DNA from: Parabacteroides sp. PF5-6 | GTDB taxonomy: Bacteria; Bacteroidota; Bacteroidia; Bacteroidales; Tannerellaceae | Assembly: GCF_029504695.1 (NCBI RefSeq) | Contig: NZ_JAQFIN010000004.1 | Coordinates: 124,001-188,000, forward strand | Length of the DNA: 64,000 nucleotides | Direction: 5' to 3' | Shown: piece after piece, positions 24,142 through 32,742 of the stretch | Numbering within the stretch: position 1 is the stretch's first letter | How the letters are laid out: each line of letters starts with the position of its first letter | Notes under the pieces: generated by a model | The model's input: only the letters and a program-made list of their open reading frames with translations | Databases searched by the model: none | What the model was told of the DNA's origin: nothing | Translations under genes and position numbers: made by a program

Positions 24142-27100
24142 ATGAAACAAAAGTTACTATTTTCTCTCCTGGCACTGCTGGTGTCTGTGGGGGTGGTAAG
24201 TGCACAGGGTACATCTAATCCCAAAGCCAATGAATGGGTGGATGTCTATGGGATGCTTAAGAATCAAGGTGAGCTTACTGCAGACAAGCTGACCTATAAG
24301 TTTAAGAAGGAAGGTGATACCAGTTTTTCCTCGGCGACAACTTACACGACAGCAAACACGACCTATAAAGGGCAGTTCCAGTTTTATACTTCCAGTAAAG
24401 GTTTCCAGAATGGAAAGTTTATCTGTCAAGCAACAGGCACAGGAAACTACTCCGAAGAGGTAGAAATCATCGTTGAAAAAGCCGAGTTTAGTGCTTCGCT
24501 GACGGCTAATCCAACTGAAGGAGGAAACATTAATTTCCAGAAAATTACATCTACTGTTACTTCTACAAAAATGGAAGAGGGCGATGCTTTTATTATGATC
24601 GCTGAAGCCGCACGGGGTTATACTTTCAAGAACTTTACCTTATCCGGTATCCAAGCGGTAAGTGGAAAGCCAAATGAATACATTGCAAAAGGAAATGCAG
24701 TAAGCCTGAAGAATATCTCTGCGGTAGCGAACTTTACCGCCAATACGTATGGCGTATCCTGGAACGTGGAAGAAGGCTCAGGCAATGGAACCGTTTCAGT
24801 AACGGTGGATGACAAAGCGATCTCCTCAGGCACGAAAGTGACTACCGGGAAAGAGGTGGTAATCACCTTAAACCCCAATGCCTCTTATACGGCAAGATTG
24901 GTAACGGCGGATGATGTTGAGTTGAAGCTTGAAAATAATGTATATACGACAACTGTTGTCGATGAAGCATTGAGTTACAAGATTTATTTTGAACAGACAG
25001 GTGAGCCGACGATTACGTTTAAGGCAAATGCAAATGTAACAGGTTTTGATATTAACGGAACAGCGTCTAGCTATGTCGGAAGTGAATTAACTCCAGAAAA
25101 AGGCTTTACCGTTGGTAGCACTGTTGTTATTTCAAAAATTGCTATTGCGGATAAATTCCAATTGGATAAAGTTTTACTAAACACCACTGAGCTGACCCTG
25201 ACTACGCCGACCAGCTTTAGCTTTAAGATGCCGGCTAATAATGCAAATATTACTTTTGTGACGAAGGCTGCAACAGCAGCTATTGAGGTGACTCCTGTTG
25301 CAGACCCGGATAAAGGGGTGACAGTTGATGGGGAAGCTCAAAAGCAAGAATATGACGGTAGTGCAAAACCTTTTAAATATGATGTGGCGCCGAGCGGATT
25401 GACCGGATTTACAGTAACGTACTCTTTGACTGATGTAACTAATTTCATCTCTACGGTGCCTGCTTCCATCGGTAACTATAAGGTGAAAGTAACCCGTGCA
25501 GCGGATGATACGTATGCGGCAGTAAATAAGGTATTTGATATGGAAATCACAAAAGGCAAACCGGTGATTACAACGATACCTACGGTGACAATCAATTCTG
25601 CTAAAACTGCTTATGTTATCAGTGGTGGTGTGGCAAAGACGAAGACAGGAAAGACCTTGAGTGGCGTTTGGAGTGCGGGAGATTTTAACGCAGAGGCTAA
25701 ATCTGTTGCCGTTACTTTTACCGCTCAAGCCAGTGGTAAGACTGATGAGAATTATCTCGTGAGTGATGCTGTTACTGTCGGTGTTGGAAGTACGAACTAC
25801 ACCCTGACTTATCCGACGGTTCCAACAGGAATGACTTTCTCTGCCAAACAAGGTGATGTCGTGCTTAAGTCTGGCTCGAAGATTCATGCGGGTATTAAAA
25901 TCGATCTTAGTTTGGAATGGGTTGCCGGTTATACGGATGTGACTATTCAGGAGAATAAAGCTGGAGCTACTCCTATTTTTACAGTTAATAATGATGTACT
26001 AAAAGGTACTGGCACTATAGCTGCTGCTGATGTTAAGGGCAGTATCGAACTGAAATTTATCTATAGTGGCTCTGCAAGCCCTGAAGTGACTTTGGATTGG
26101 GCTTTGGCAACTGGTGCTGCAGATGGTAAGACTACTCCATATACCGGAAGTACAATTGAATCAACCAAGTTATTTGCTCTTTCTGATTTTACTTTTACCG
26201 GCGTTTCCGAATTATCCGAAATCGATAAGAAAAATATCAAGATAACTTATAAACAAGGTTCTAATACTCTTATTCCGATGAACGCAGGCAAATACACGGT
26301 AAGTGTGGAAGTAGCTGCGTTTACGACAGAAGCGGGTTACCGGATTAAGAAGTCTTCGAAGGATTTCACGGATGCATTAGAGGTGACCAAGAAAGAATTA
26401 AATCCTGAAACTGAAATCACCAAACCTGAATTGGCTTATGTCGCTCCGGGACAGAAGTTGGCGAATGCCTTGTTTGTTGGTGGTGCTGCTCCGGTAGTGG
26501 GTGTATTCCAGTTTGTGGATGGCGATGTGACTCCGAAAGATGGTGGTAAGTATGCCGTGAAATTTGTTCCGGCGGATAAGAATAATTATGCGGAAGTTGA
26601 ATTGGGTGATGGTAAATTAGTAGAAGTATCTATCACCAATACCCGTGTCCTGATTATCGATACGCCGGTTAACGGAACGATTAAGGTTGTGGGTAACGAC
26701 AATAAGACTTATACCACAGGTATGGAATTGCCGGGTGAAGTGACTGCGTTGACTGTAACGGCTACTCCGGCTACGGGTTATGCTTTGGCTACGTTGACCG
26801 TTAATGGCTCTACATTGGCAAGCGGTGGTACGTTTACGATCGGTACGGCGAATACGGTTGAAGTAAAAGCCACCTTCTCTAACGCCTCTTCTTACAAGGT
26901 GGATCTTGAAATTCCGCGTGGCGTGCAGTTGATTTCTAAATCAGGTGAGACGGTAGCTGCCGGTAAGAACTTTACGTTTACATTGGCTACGGCTGCGGGC
27001 GATGTGCCAACGGTACGCGATGAAGACGGAGAAGTGATCGAAGGCGAAGAGGGCGTGTATACGCTTGAAAAAGTGATGAAGAACAAGACAATCACCGTTA

Positions 27101-27570
27101 CACTGACCAGCCCGACGGAACTGACCGTGAAGGTGACACAGACTCCGACCGGAAACGGCGTGATCGAAGTGGAAAATCTGTCCGGCTTACGTGCCGATAC
27201 GTATTACTACGGAGATACACTGCGTCTGACCGCAACGATGAAGGACGACTATCGCCTGTTGGAATGGTGGGATGGTAGCGAAGAAAACCCGAGACTGTTC
27301 GTGGTGACTGAAGATGTGGAAATCTCTGCCAGCTTCAAATATACGGTAGGTATTGAACCGATCGAAGGCGTTGACGTTCGCGGTGGCGAAGGTTACATCT
27401 ATGTAAGCGCTCCGGGCGAAGTGACGGTGACCGTTGTCAATATGAACGGACGGGCACAGAAAGTGCGTGTAAACGGTGAAGAATACATCCGTGAACTCCC
27501 GGCCGGCATCTACGGCATCGTCGTTGAGCAAGGCAATAAAGCCTCTCGCGCGAAAGTGGTAGTAAGATGA
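24142..27570 (+). CDS. Large secreted surface protein with repeated Ig/InlB-type domains
   Basis: 1142 residues with signal peptide MKQKLLFSLLALLVSVGVVS. Tandem beta-rich repeats follow: several Flg_new/InlB-B-like modules (GRGYTFKNFTLSG-type, VTATPATGYALATLTVNGST, LTATMKDDYRLLEWWDGSEE), and MBG/YDG-like modules (GVTVDGEAQKQEYDGSAKPF, then IGNYKVKVTRAADDTY). The last 75 residues (GIEPIEGVDVRGGEGYIYVS ... LPAGIYGIVVEQGNKA) match the C-terminal domain I know as DUF6383 in Parabacteroides, probably a sorting or anchoring module. An adhesin or structural surface role is inferred. A strong terminator follows. Confidence 0.82.
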   Translation: MKQKLLFSLLALLVSVGVVSAQGTSNPKANEWVDVYGMLKNQGELTADKLTYKFKKEGDTSFSSATTYTTANTTYKGQFQFYTSSKGFQNGKFICQATGTGNYSEEVEIIVEKAEFSASLTANPTEGGNINFQKITSTVTSTKMEEGDAFIMIAEAARGYTFKNFTLSGIQAVSGKPNEYIAKGNAVSLKNISAVANFTANTYGVSWNVEEGSGNGTVSVTVDDKAISSGTKVTTGKEVVITLNPNASYTARLVTADDVELKLENNVYTTTVVDEALSYKIYFEQTGEPTITFKANANVTGFDINGTASSYVGSELTPEKGFTVGSTVVISKIAIADKFQLDKVLLNTTELTLTTPTSFSFKMPANNANITFVTKAATAAIEVTPVADPDKGVTVDGEAQKQEYDGSAKPFKYDVAPSGLTGFTVTYSLTDVTNFISTVPASIGNYKVKVTRAADDTYAAVNKVFDMEITKGKPVITTIPTVTINSAKTAYVISGGVAKTKTGKTLSGVWSAGDFNAEAKSVAVTFTAQASGKTDENYLVSDAVTVGVGSTNYTLTYPTVPTGMTFSAKQGDVVLKSGSKIHAGIKIDLSLEWVAGYTDVTIQENKAGATPIFTVNNDVLKGTGTIAAADVKGSIELKFIYSGSASPEVTLDWALATGAADGKTTPYTGSTIESTKLFALSDFTFTGVSELSEIDKKNIKITYKQGSNTLIPMNAGKYTVSVEVAAFTTEAGYRIKKSSKDFTDALEVTKKELNPETEITKPELAYVAPGQKLANALFVGGAAPVVGVFQFVDGDVTPKDGGKYAVKFVPADKNNYAEVELGDGKLVEVSITNTRVLIIDTPVNGTIKVVGNDNKTYTTGMELPGEVTALTVTATPATGYALATLTVNGSTLASGGTFTIGTANTVEVKATFSNASSYKVDLEIPRGVQLISKSGETVAAGKNFTFTLATAAGDVPTVRDEDGEVIEGEEGVYTLEKVMKNKTITVTLTSPTELTVKVTQTPTGNGVIEVENLSGLRADTYYYGDTLRLTATMKDDYRLLEWWDGSEENPRLFVVTEDVEISASFKYTVGIEPIEGVDVRGGEGYIYVSAPGEVTVTVVNMNGRAQKVRVNGEEYIRELPAGIYGIVVEQGNKASRAKVVVR

Positions 27571-27618
27571 AACTAATGATTAATGGTTAATGATTAATTA
27601 TTAATTGAAGGATAAGGA

Positions 27619-27648
27619 GAGGGCGTCCCGGAAGGGACGCCCTTTCTT
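27619..27648 (+). terminator. Rho-independent terminator after the surface protein
   Basis: GGGCGTCCC-GGAA-GGGACGCCC followed by TTTCTTGTT, 50-75 bp after the stop. Confidence 0.9.
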
Positions 27649-27689
27649 GTTATTAGGAGTTCTTTCTTATAGGAAGAGTTTTCATATTT

Positions 27690-27732
27690 ACAACTTATAA
27701 GTTGTGCATTAGGTAGGAATTGCTTATATTTG
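27690..27732 (+). promoter_or_regulatory. Promoter overlapped by a 16-bp palindromic operator
   Basis: ACAACTTATAAGTTGT (27690-27705) is a perfect 16-bp palindrome whose right end contains TTG, the likely -33 box; TATATTTG (27725-27732) follows at about 20 nt. A repressor here would block the polymerase, consistent with autoregulation by the XRE protein encoded next. Confidence 0.6.
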
Positions 27733-27839
27733 TATTCTAATTTATAGCGTGTTGTTAAAATAGAAAGTGTCCGTAACTTTTTGATTGAAAATGGAGTTGT
27801 GGATGAAGATGGTTTTTTTGACTATATAAATAGTGATTT

Positions 27840-28178
27840 ATGAAGACAAGAGATGAGCAAATTAAGCGATTAGAGGAACTTCGGGCTGAAGTCCCGTCCA
27901 AATGGAGGGAAAATGCTGAATTGCGGGTGGCTAACCGGGAGTGGATACGTGAATCTCAAAGAATTGCGACAGCAATGCTTGTCCGGATGGATGCCATGGG
28001 TATGAGGCAAGGTGATTTGGCTAAACTGATGGGTGTTTCCCAACAGTATATAAGTAAAATACTGCGGGGTAAGGAAAACTTAACGCTTACTACTATTGTA
28101 AAAATAGAAGAAACATTGAATTTGGAGATATTATCTCACTCTCATATTGAAAGTGAAAGATGTAAATGCTCAGTGTAA
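27840..28178 (+). CDS. XRE-family helix-turn-helix protein (HigA-like)
   Basis: 112 residues. The HTH lies at about 53-90: MGMRQGDLAKLMGVSQQYIS then KILRGKENLTLTTIVKIEE. The N-terminal 50 residues are a charged helix (KTRDEQIKRLEELRAEVPSK). Domain order fits antitoxins of HigBA-like pairs, but no complete toxin gene adjoins it. In the same frame immediately upstream, 26 codons (VRNFLIENGVVDEDGFFDYI then NSDL) end in TGA overlapping this ATG, a possible remnant or leader peptide. Confidence 0.8.
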   Translation: MKTRDEQIKRLEELRAEVPSKWRENAELRVANREWIRESQRIATAMLVRMDAMGMRQGDLAKLMGVSQQYISKILRGKENLTLTTIVKIEETLNLEILSHSHIESERCKCSV

Positions 28179-28252
28179 AATCTATGTTTGAAAAAGAAAT
28201 AGCCGAAAAGCACAGTCTGACCGAGAGCTATTTAAAAGGATTTATCTTCTGA
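28166..28252 (+). CDS. Possible 28-residue small gene overlapping the XRE gene
   Basis: ATG at 28166 opens a 28-codon frame (MLSVKSMFEKEIAEKHSLTE then SYLKGFIF) that overlaps the end of the HTH gene by 13 bp and stops before a strong terminator. Composition is protein-like (amphipathic helix). It may be a true small protein or the start of a lost downstream gene. Confidence 0.35.
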   Translation: MLSVKSMFEKEIAEKHSLTESYLKGFIF

Positions 28253-28263
28253 TCACACATAAA

Positions 28264-28291
28264 AAAAAGCGGCCGGTGACGGCCGCTTTTG
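28264..28291. terminator. Bidirectional terminator between XRE unit and EF-G paralogue
   Basis: AAAAGCGGCCG-GTGA-CGGCCGCTTTT, a perfect 11-bp stem flanked by A- and T-runs, suitable for both converging transcripts. Confidence 0.93.
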
Positions 28292-28340
28292 TAATAATTA
28301 ATAATTATCAGTGAATGAAGTGAAAACTGACTTTGCGTGA

Positions 28341-30497
28341 TTAGTCTTCTTCCTGAGAGGCTTCGTATTCCTTCAATAGTTTGTCTTGTACGTCGGTCGG
28401 TACGAGTTCGTAGGCGGCAAACTTCATGGTGAACGAACCACGGCCTCCGGTGATGGAGCTCAGTGAAGTGGAATAGCTGGACATTTCTTTCAAGGGCACT
28501 TTGGCTTTCAACTTTTCGAAGCCGGCTTCACTGTCCATACCCATGATAATGGCCCGGCGGCCCTGCATATCGCTCATCACGTCGCCCAGGTAATCGGCCG
28601 GAACACTGACTTCCACATCGTATACGGGCTCGAGGATCTTCGGTCCGGCGTTCTTAAAGGCGGTGCTGAAGGCGTTACGTCCGGCGAGCATAAAGGAGAT
28701 TTCATTACTGTCGACCGGGTGCATCTTTCCATCGTACACGATGATACGCACGTCGCGGGCATACGAACCGGTGAGCGGTCCCTGCTCCATACGTCCCATA
28801 ATCCCTTTCAGGATAGCGGGAAGGAAGCGGGCATCGATAGCACCACCGACGATACTGTTGATAAACACCAGTTTACCACCCCAGTCGAGATCGACGGTCT
28901 GCGTATCACGCACGCTGATCTTGAATTCTTGTCCGTTGAACTTATACACTTCCGGAGTCGGCATTCCTTCGACGTAAGGTTCTACGATCAGATGCACCTC
29001 ACCGAATTGTCCCGAGCCACCCGATTGTTTCTTGTGGCGGTAGTCGGCGCGTGCCGATTTGGTGATCGTTTCCCGGTACGGGATTTTCGGTTCCATATAT
29101 TCGATGGCGATCTTATCGTTGTTCTCGATCCGCCATTTGAGCGTGCGCAGGTGGAACTCACCCTGTCCGGAGACGATCGTCTGTTTCAGTTCTTTGGATT
29201 GTTCGATCAGCCAGGTCGGATCTTCTTCGTGCATACGGATCAGGATTTCCATCATCTTTTCAGAGTCGGAATCATTGACTGCTTTCACCGCACGGCGGAA
29301 TTTCGGGTTCGGGTACTTGATAAAGTCGAACTTATAGTCAACGCCCTTACCGTTCAGGGCATTGCCGCGACGAACATCTTTCAGTTTCACGGTAGCTCCG
29401 ATATCCCCGGCAGCCATTTCGGGCACCTGCATACGGTTTTGTCCGGCGGTCACAAACAGCTGGGCAATACGTTCTTTCGATCCGCGGTCGGCATTCAACA
29501 GGTCGTCGCCTTCTTTCACTTTACCTGATATCACTTTGAAATAGGATACCTGACCGATATGCGGTTCGAGAGTTGTTTTATAGAAGAACAGGCTGGTCGG
29601 TTTCGTGGCGTCGGGTTTGATCTCTTCCCCTTCGGTGGTGACAAATCCCGGCATCTGATCGGGTGAAGGCACTACGTTGCCCAGGAATTCCATGGTACGG
29701 CGCACGCACATATCCAATTTGGCGCACACGCAGAATACGGGGTACATCCCGCGGCTGATCAACCCGGCACGGATCCCTGCGCGCATTTCGTCTTCGCTCA
29801 GTGTGCCTTCTTCGAAGAATTTCTCCATCAGGGCATCGTCGTGTTCGGCGGCGGCTTCTACCAGTGCTTGTTGCAGTTCCTGTGCCTTATCCATCTGGTC
29901 GGCCGGAATATCCAGTACATCCGGAACGCCTCCTTCGGGTTTCCATTGGTACATCTTCATTTTCAGTACGTCGACAACGGCATTGAATCCCGGTCCCGTA
30001 CTGATCGGGTATTGGATGGGCACGATCTTGCTGCCCCAGCGTTCGCGTAATTGAGCGATCGTATTGTCATAATCCGCCTTGTCGTTGTCGAGGTGGTTCA
30101 TGATAAAGATCACCGGTTTCTTTAGTTTATCGGTATAACGGAACTGGTTGATTGTTCCCACTTCCACACCATACTGTGCGTTGAGCACCATCAAAGCCGT
30201 ATCCGTCACGTTCAGGGCTGAAACCGCTCCGCCGATAAAGTCGTCGGAACCCGGATTGTCAATGAAATTAAGCTTTTTGTTTTGCCATTCTACACTGAAA
30301 ACGGTTGAGAACACTGAGTAGCCATACTCTTTCTCAACCGGGAAATAATCGGACACTGTATTCCCTGCATCTACAGTTCCGCGACGTTTTATAACTCCAC
30401 CCTCGAAAAGCATTGCTTCAGCGAGAGTGGTTTTCCCAGAGCCAGAACTTCCCAATAAGGCGATGTTCTTGATTTCATTTGTTTGATATACTTTCAT
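28341..30497 (-). CDS. fusA2: EF-G paralogue (EF-G2 type), divergent G domain
   Basis: 718 residues with all five EF-G domains. P-loop GSSGSGKTT at 17-25, but the G3 motif reads DNPGSDD (80-86) where canonical EF-G has DTPGHVD: the catalytic His position (84) is Ser. G4 reads NHLD (134-137) in place of NKxD. Domains II-V look normal (SYFKVISGKVKEGDDLLNAD, HRKKQSGGSGQFGEVHL-like segment HKKQSGGSGQFGEVH, GSYARDVRIIVYDGKMHPVD). In Bacteroides thetaiotaomicron an EF-G2 of this type supports translation under carbon starvation without GTP hydrolysis and is needed for gut colonisation; orthology is inferred. The start is preceded by a short AT-rich leader. Confidence 0.92.
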   Translation of the reverse strand: MKVYQTNEIKNIALLGSSGSGKTTLAEAMLFEGGVIKRRGTVDAGNTVSDYFPVEKEYGYSVFSTVFSVEWQNKKLNFIDNPGSDDFIGGAVSALNVTDTALMVLNAQYGVEVGTINQFRYTDKLKKPVIFIMNHLDNDKADYDNTIAQLRERWGSKIVPIQYPISTGPGFNAVVDVLKMKMYQWKPEGGVPDVLDIPADQMDKAQELQQALVEAAAEHDDALMEKFFEEGTLSEDEMRAGIRAGLISRGMYPVFCVCAKLDMCVRRTMEFLGNVVPSPDQMPGFVTTEGEEIKPDATKPTSLFFYKTTLEPHIGQVSYFKVISGKVKEGDDLLNADRGSKERIAQLFVTAGQNRMQVPEMAAGDIGATVKLKDVRRGNALNGKGVDYKFDFIKYPNPKFRRAVKAVNDSDSEKMMEILIRMHEEDPTWLIEQSKELKQTIVSGQGEFHLRTLKWRIENNDKIAIEYMEPKIPYRETITKSARADYRHKKQSGGSGQFGEVHLIVEPYVEGMPTPEVYKFNGQEFKISVRDTQTVDLDWGGKLVFINSIVGGAIDARFLPAILKGIMGRMEQGPLTGSYARDVRIIVYDGKMHPVDSNEISFMLAGRNAFSTAFKNAGPKILEPVYDVEVSVPADYLGDVMSDMQGRRAIIMGMDSEAGFEKLKAKVPLKEMSSYSTSLSSITGGRGSFTMKFAAYELVPTDVQDKLLKEYEASQEED

Positions 30498-30618
30498 GAT
30501 ATCAGGTATTATTTGAGTTTAACAATAAAGATCGGCCGTGACTTTTTTTCACGAGGGCGCAAATTATAGATAGTTAGGAATATAAACAATGAAAGGGTGT
30601 GTGTTTGACAACATATAT

Positions 30619-30626
30619 TACCTTTG
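30619..30626 (+). promoter_or_regulatory. hemW -7 box, transcript nearly leaderless
   Basis: TACCTTTG ends 8 bp before the hemW ATG (30635), so the predicted mRNA would have at most 2-3 nt of leader. No convincing -33 element is seen at the usual distance. Confidence 0.5.
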
Positions 30627-30634
30627 CACCTGTT

Positions 30635-31762
30635 ATGTCAGGCTTATACATACATATTCCTTTTTGTGCCCGGCGCTGTTTGTATTGCGATTTCTTTTCG
30701 CATACGGATATGTCGCATACGGCGGATTATCTGGAGGCGCTGTCGGAGGAGATCCGGTTGCGTCACGGCTATCTGGCAGGTGAGCCTGTGGAGACGATTT
30801 ATTTCGGCGGAGGCACGCCTTCGCAGCTCCGCGCGGAAGATTTCTCGCAGATCTTCGAAATGATCGGGCGGTATTTCGATCTGTCGGCCTGCCGGGAGGT
30901 GACGTTGGAGGCGAATCCGGATGATCTCTCCGCCGCTTACCTTCAGGCGCTGCGACCGTTGCCTTTCAACCGCATCAGCATGGGTGTGCAGAGTTTTGAT
31001 CCGGAGGACTTACTTTTCCTGCAGCGTCGGCACGACCGGGAGCAGGCGCTTCGGGCGGTCGCCCTCTGCCAGGAACAGGGGTATACGAATATCAGTATCG
31101 ACCTGATTTATGGCTTGCCGGGGCAGACGGCGGACAAATGGAAGGCGAACCTGGACGAGGTGCTCCGGTTGGATATCCCGCATATCTCGGCTTATCATCT
31201 GATCTATGAGGAAGGCACGGCGCTCCATCGCCTGTTGGAGCAGGAGAAGGTGAAACCTTTGGAAGAGGAGGAGAGTCTCGAGCTCTTCTCGATCCTGATC
31301 GATACGCTGGCCGAAGCCGGATACCGGCACTATGAGATTTCGAACTTCGCCCGTCCGGGATACTTTTCACAGCATAATCGTTCGTACTGGCAAGGTAAGA
31401 AATACCTGGGTTTAGGCCCTTCGGCTCATTCCTACAACGGGGAGAGCCGCGAGTGGAACGTCTCTTCCCTGCCGGGTTATATGCAAGCCATTCGCGCCGG
31501 GAAGCCGGATCTCGAACGGGAGATCCTGACCGTATCCGATCAATACAACGACTATATCATCACCCGCTTGCGCACTTCCGATGGCATTGACCTTCGGGAG
31601 ATTGCTTCCCTGTTCGGGGCTGATTACCAGGATTATTGCTACAAACAAAGTCATCCGTTTCTGGATAAAGGGCTGTTGGTGAGGGACGAAGAACGGTTGC
31701 GCCTGACACGTCGCGGGATCTTCCTTTCCGATAGTTTGATGCGCGAACTGATCCGGTTGTAA
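30635..31762 (+). CDS. hemW: HemW-type radical SAM protein (heme chaperone)
   Basis: 375 residues from the ATG at 30635 (MSGLYIHIPFCARRCLYCDF). The radical-SAM cluster motif is C-x3-C-x2-C followed by DF, i.e. CX3CX2CxF, which distinguishes HemW from the true coproporphyrinogen oxidase HemN (CxC ending). GGGTPSQL, ISMGVQSFDPEDLLFLQRRH and SIDLIYGLPGQT are family hallmarks, and a HemN_C domain (YNDYIITRLRTSDGIDL) ends the protein. Confidence 0.94.
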   Translation: MSGLYIHIPFCARRCLYCDFFSHTDMSHTADYLEALSEEIRLRHGYLAGEPVETIYFGGGTPSQLRAEDFSQIFEMIGRYFDLSACREVTLEANPDDLSAAYLQALRPLPFNRISMGVQSFDPEDLLFLQRRHDREQALRAVALCQEQGYTNISIDLIYGLPGQTADKWKANLDEVLRLDIPHISAYHLIYEEGTALHRLLEQEKVKPLEEEESLELFSILIDTLAEAGYRHYEISNFARPGYFSQHNRSYWQGKKYLGLGPSAHSYNGESREWNVSSLPGYMQAIRAGKPDLEREILTVSDQYNDYIITRLRTSDGIDLREIASLFGADYQDYCYKQSHPFLDKGLLVRDEERLRLTRRGIFLSDSLMRELIRL

Positions 31763-31852
31763 TCTTTAACGAAACCCCCGCTTTTGGACAACGAACCGGG
31801 AGTTATCCGGGACATTTTCTGCACATTTTCACTATTTTTGAGAATTAATATG

Positions 31853-31882
31853 TTTGTAATCTAAAAGTAATATCTATATTTG
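31853..31882 (+). promoter_or_regulatory. Promoter of the zeta-like kinase unit
   Basis: TTTG (31853-31856) and TATATTTG (31875-31882), 18 nt apart; the GTG start codon is 22 bp further. Confidence 0.65.
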
Positions 31883-31904
31883 TCGCGGATAAAGTAGCAA
31901 CGTA

Positions 31905-32480
31905 GTGCCATATTTATACATAATATCGGGATGCAACGGAGCAGGTAAAACGACAGCTTCTTTTACAATTCTACCTGAAATGCTGAAGTGTAAAGAATTT
32001 GTCAACTCCGACGAGATAGCTAAGGGGCTTTCCCCTTTTAATTCTGACAGTATCGCGGTTGCCGTTGAAGCCAGCAGGATTATGTATAAACGAATCAAAG
32101 AGTTAATTGCCTCAGGAGCAACCTTTGCCATGGAGACCACGTTGGCCACCCGTTCGGTAGCGAATCTGATACGGGAGGCTCAAAGGGAAGGTTATTATGT
32201 TACGCTGTTGTATTTCTGGCTGAATACGCCGGATCTGGCAGTCGAACGAGTGAAAATGAGAGTGGAAGCCGGAGGTCATAATATTCCGGAAAATACGATA
32301 CGGCGCCGATACCGGGCCGGTATCCAGAATCTGTTCAAATTATACCTACCAATCAGTGACTACTGGATGATAACCGACAATTCGATGACGTCGATGGAGA
32401 TTGTCGCCAAAGGATTTCGGGACGAGAAGAAGGAAGTTTTTAATCCCATGATTTATAATAAACTTGAGTATTATGAGTGA
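31905..32480 (+). CDS. Zeta-toxin-like P-loop kinase
   Basis: 191 residues starting at GTG (31905), the only start that keeps the N-terminal strand PYLYIISGCNGAGKTT; the Walker A motif is GCNGAGKTT at 9-17. The lid and substrate region (FVNSDEIAKGLSP, FAMETTLATRS) is as in zeta/UDP-GlcNAc kinase-like proteins. Chromosomal zeta homologues may be toxins or ordinary kinases. A 56-residue gene overlaps its 3' end, and the unit ends in a strong terminator. Confidence 0.85.
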   Translation: MPYLYIISGCNGAGKTTASFTILPEMLKCKEFVNSDEIAKGLSPFNSDSIAVAVEASRIMYKRIKELIASGATFAMETTLATRSVANLIREAQREGYYVTLLYFWLNTPDLAVERVKMRVEAGGHNIPENTIRRRYRAGIQNLFKLYLPISDYWMITDNSMTSMEIVAKGFRDEKKEVFNPMIYNKLEYYE

Positions 32481-32643
32481 ACAAGAGGTTAAAGAATTTG
32501 AAGAGAATATAGTAAAGGGAGCGAATATTGCCTTTCAAAGATTAGTAAATGAAAAAAAGAAAGAAGACGGCGAACTGGTCTTCTCCAGAAATGGCCACGT
32601 TTTCAGAATCAAGGCAGCCGAATTAGAAAACTTTGCTTATTAA
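32473..32643 (+). CDS. 56-residue partner of the zeta-like kinase
   Basis: ATG at 32473 overlaps the kinase stop by 8 bp and the frame ends at TAA 32641-32643. The product (MSEQEVKEFEENIVKGANIA, FQRLVNEKKKEDGELVFSRN, GHVFRIKAAELENFAY) has an acidic helical start and a short beta hairpin. Tight translational coupling and a shared promoter and terminator argue it is real and functionally linked, perhaps an antitoxin. No family is recognised. Confidence 0.75.
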   Translation: MSEQEVKEFEENIVKGANIAFQRLVNEKKKEDGELVFSRNGHVFRIKAAELENFAY

Positions 32644-32650
32644 TCCTATC

Positions 32651-32704
32651 AAAAAAAAGACAAAGGGGCGGATGTTTCAAACATCCGCCCCTTTGTCTTT
32701 TTTT
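32651..32704. terminator. Bidirectional terminator
   Basis: A near-perfect stem of about 25 bp (GACAAAGGGGCGGATGT paired with ACATCCGCCCCTTTGTC) with A-run on one side and T-run on the other, serving the kinase unit and the converging metallopeptidase gene. Confidence 0.95.
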
Positions 32705-32742
32705 ATTCTAACTTCTATCTACTAACTTCTAACTATTATCCT

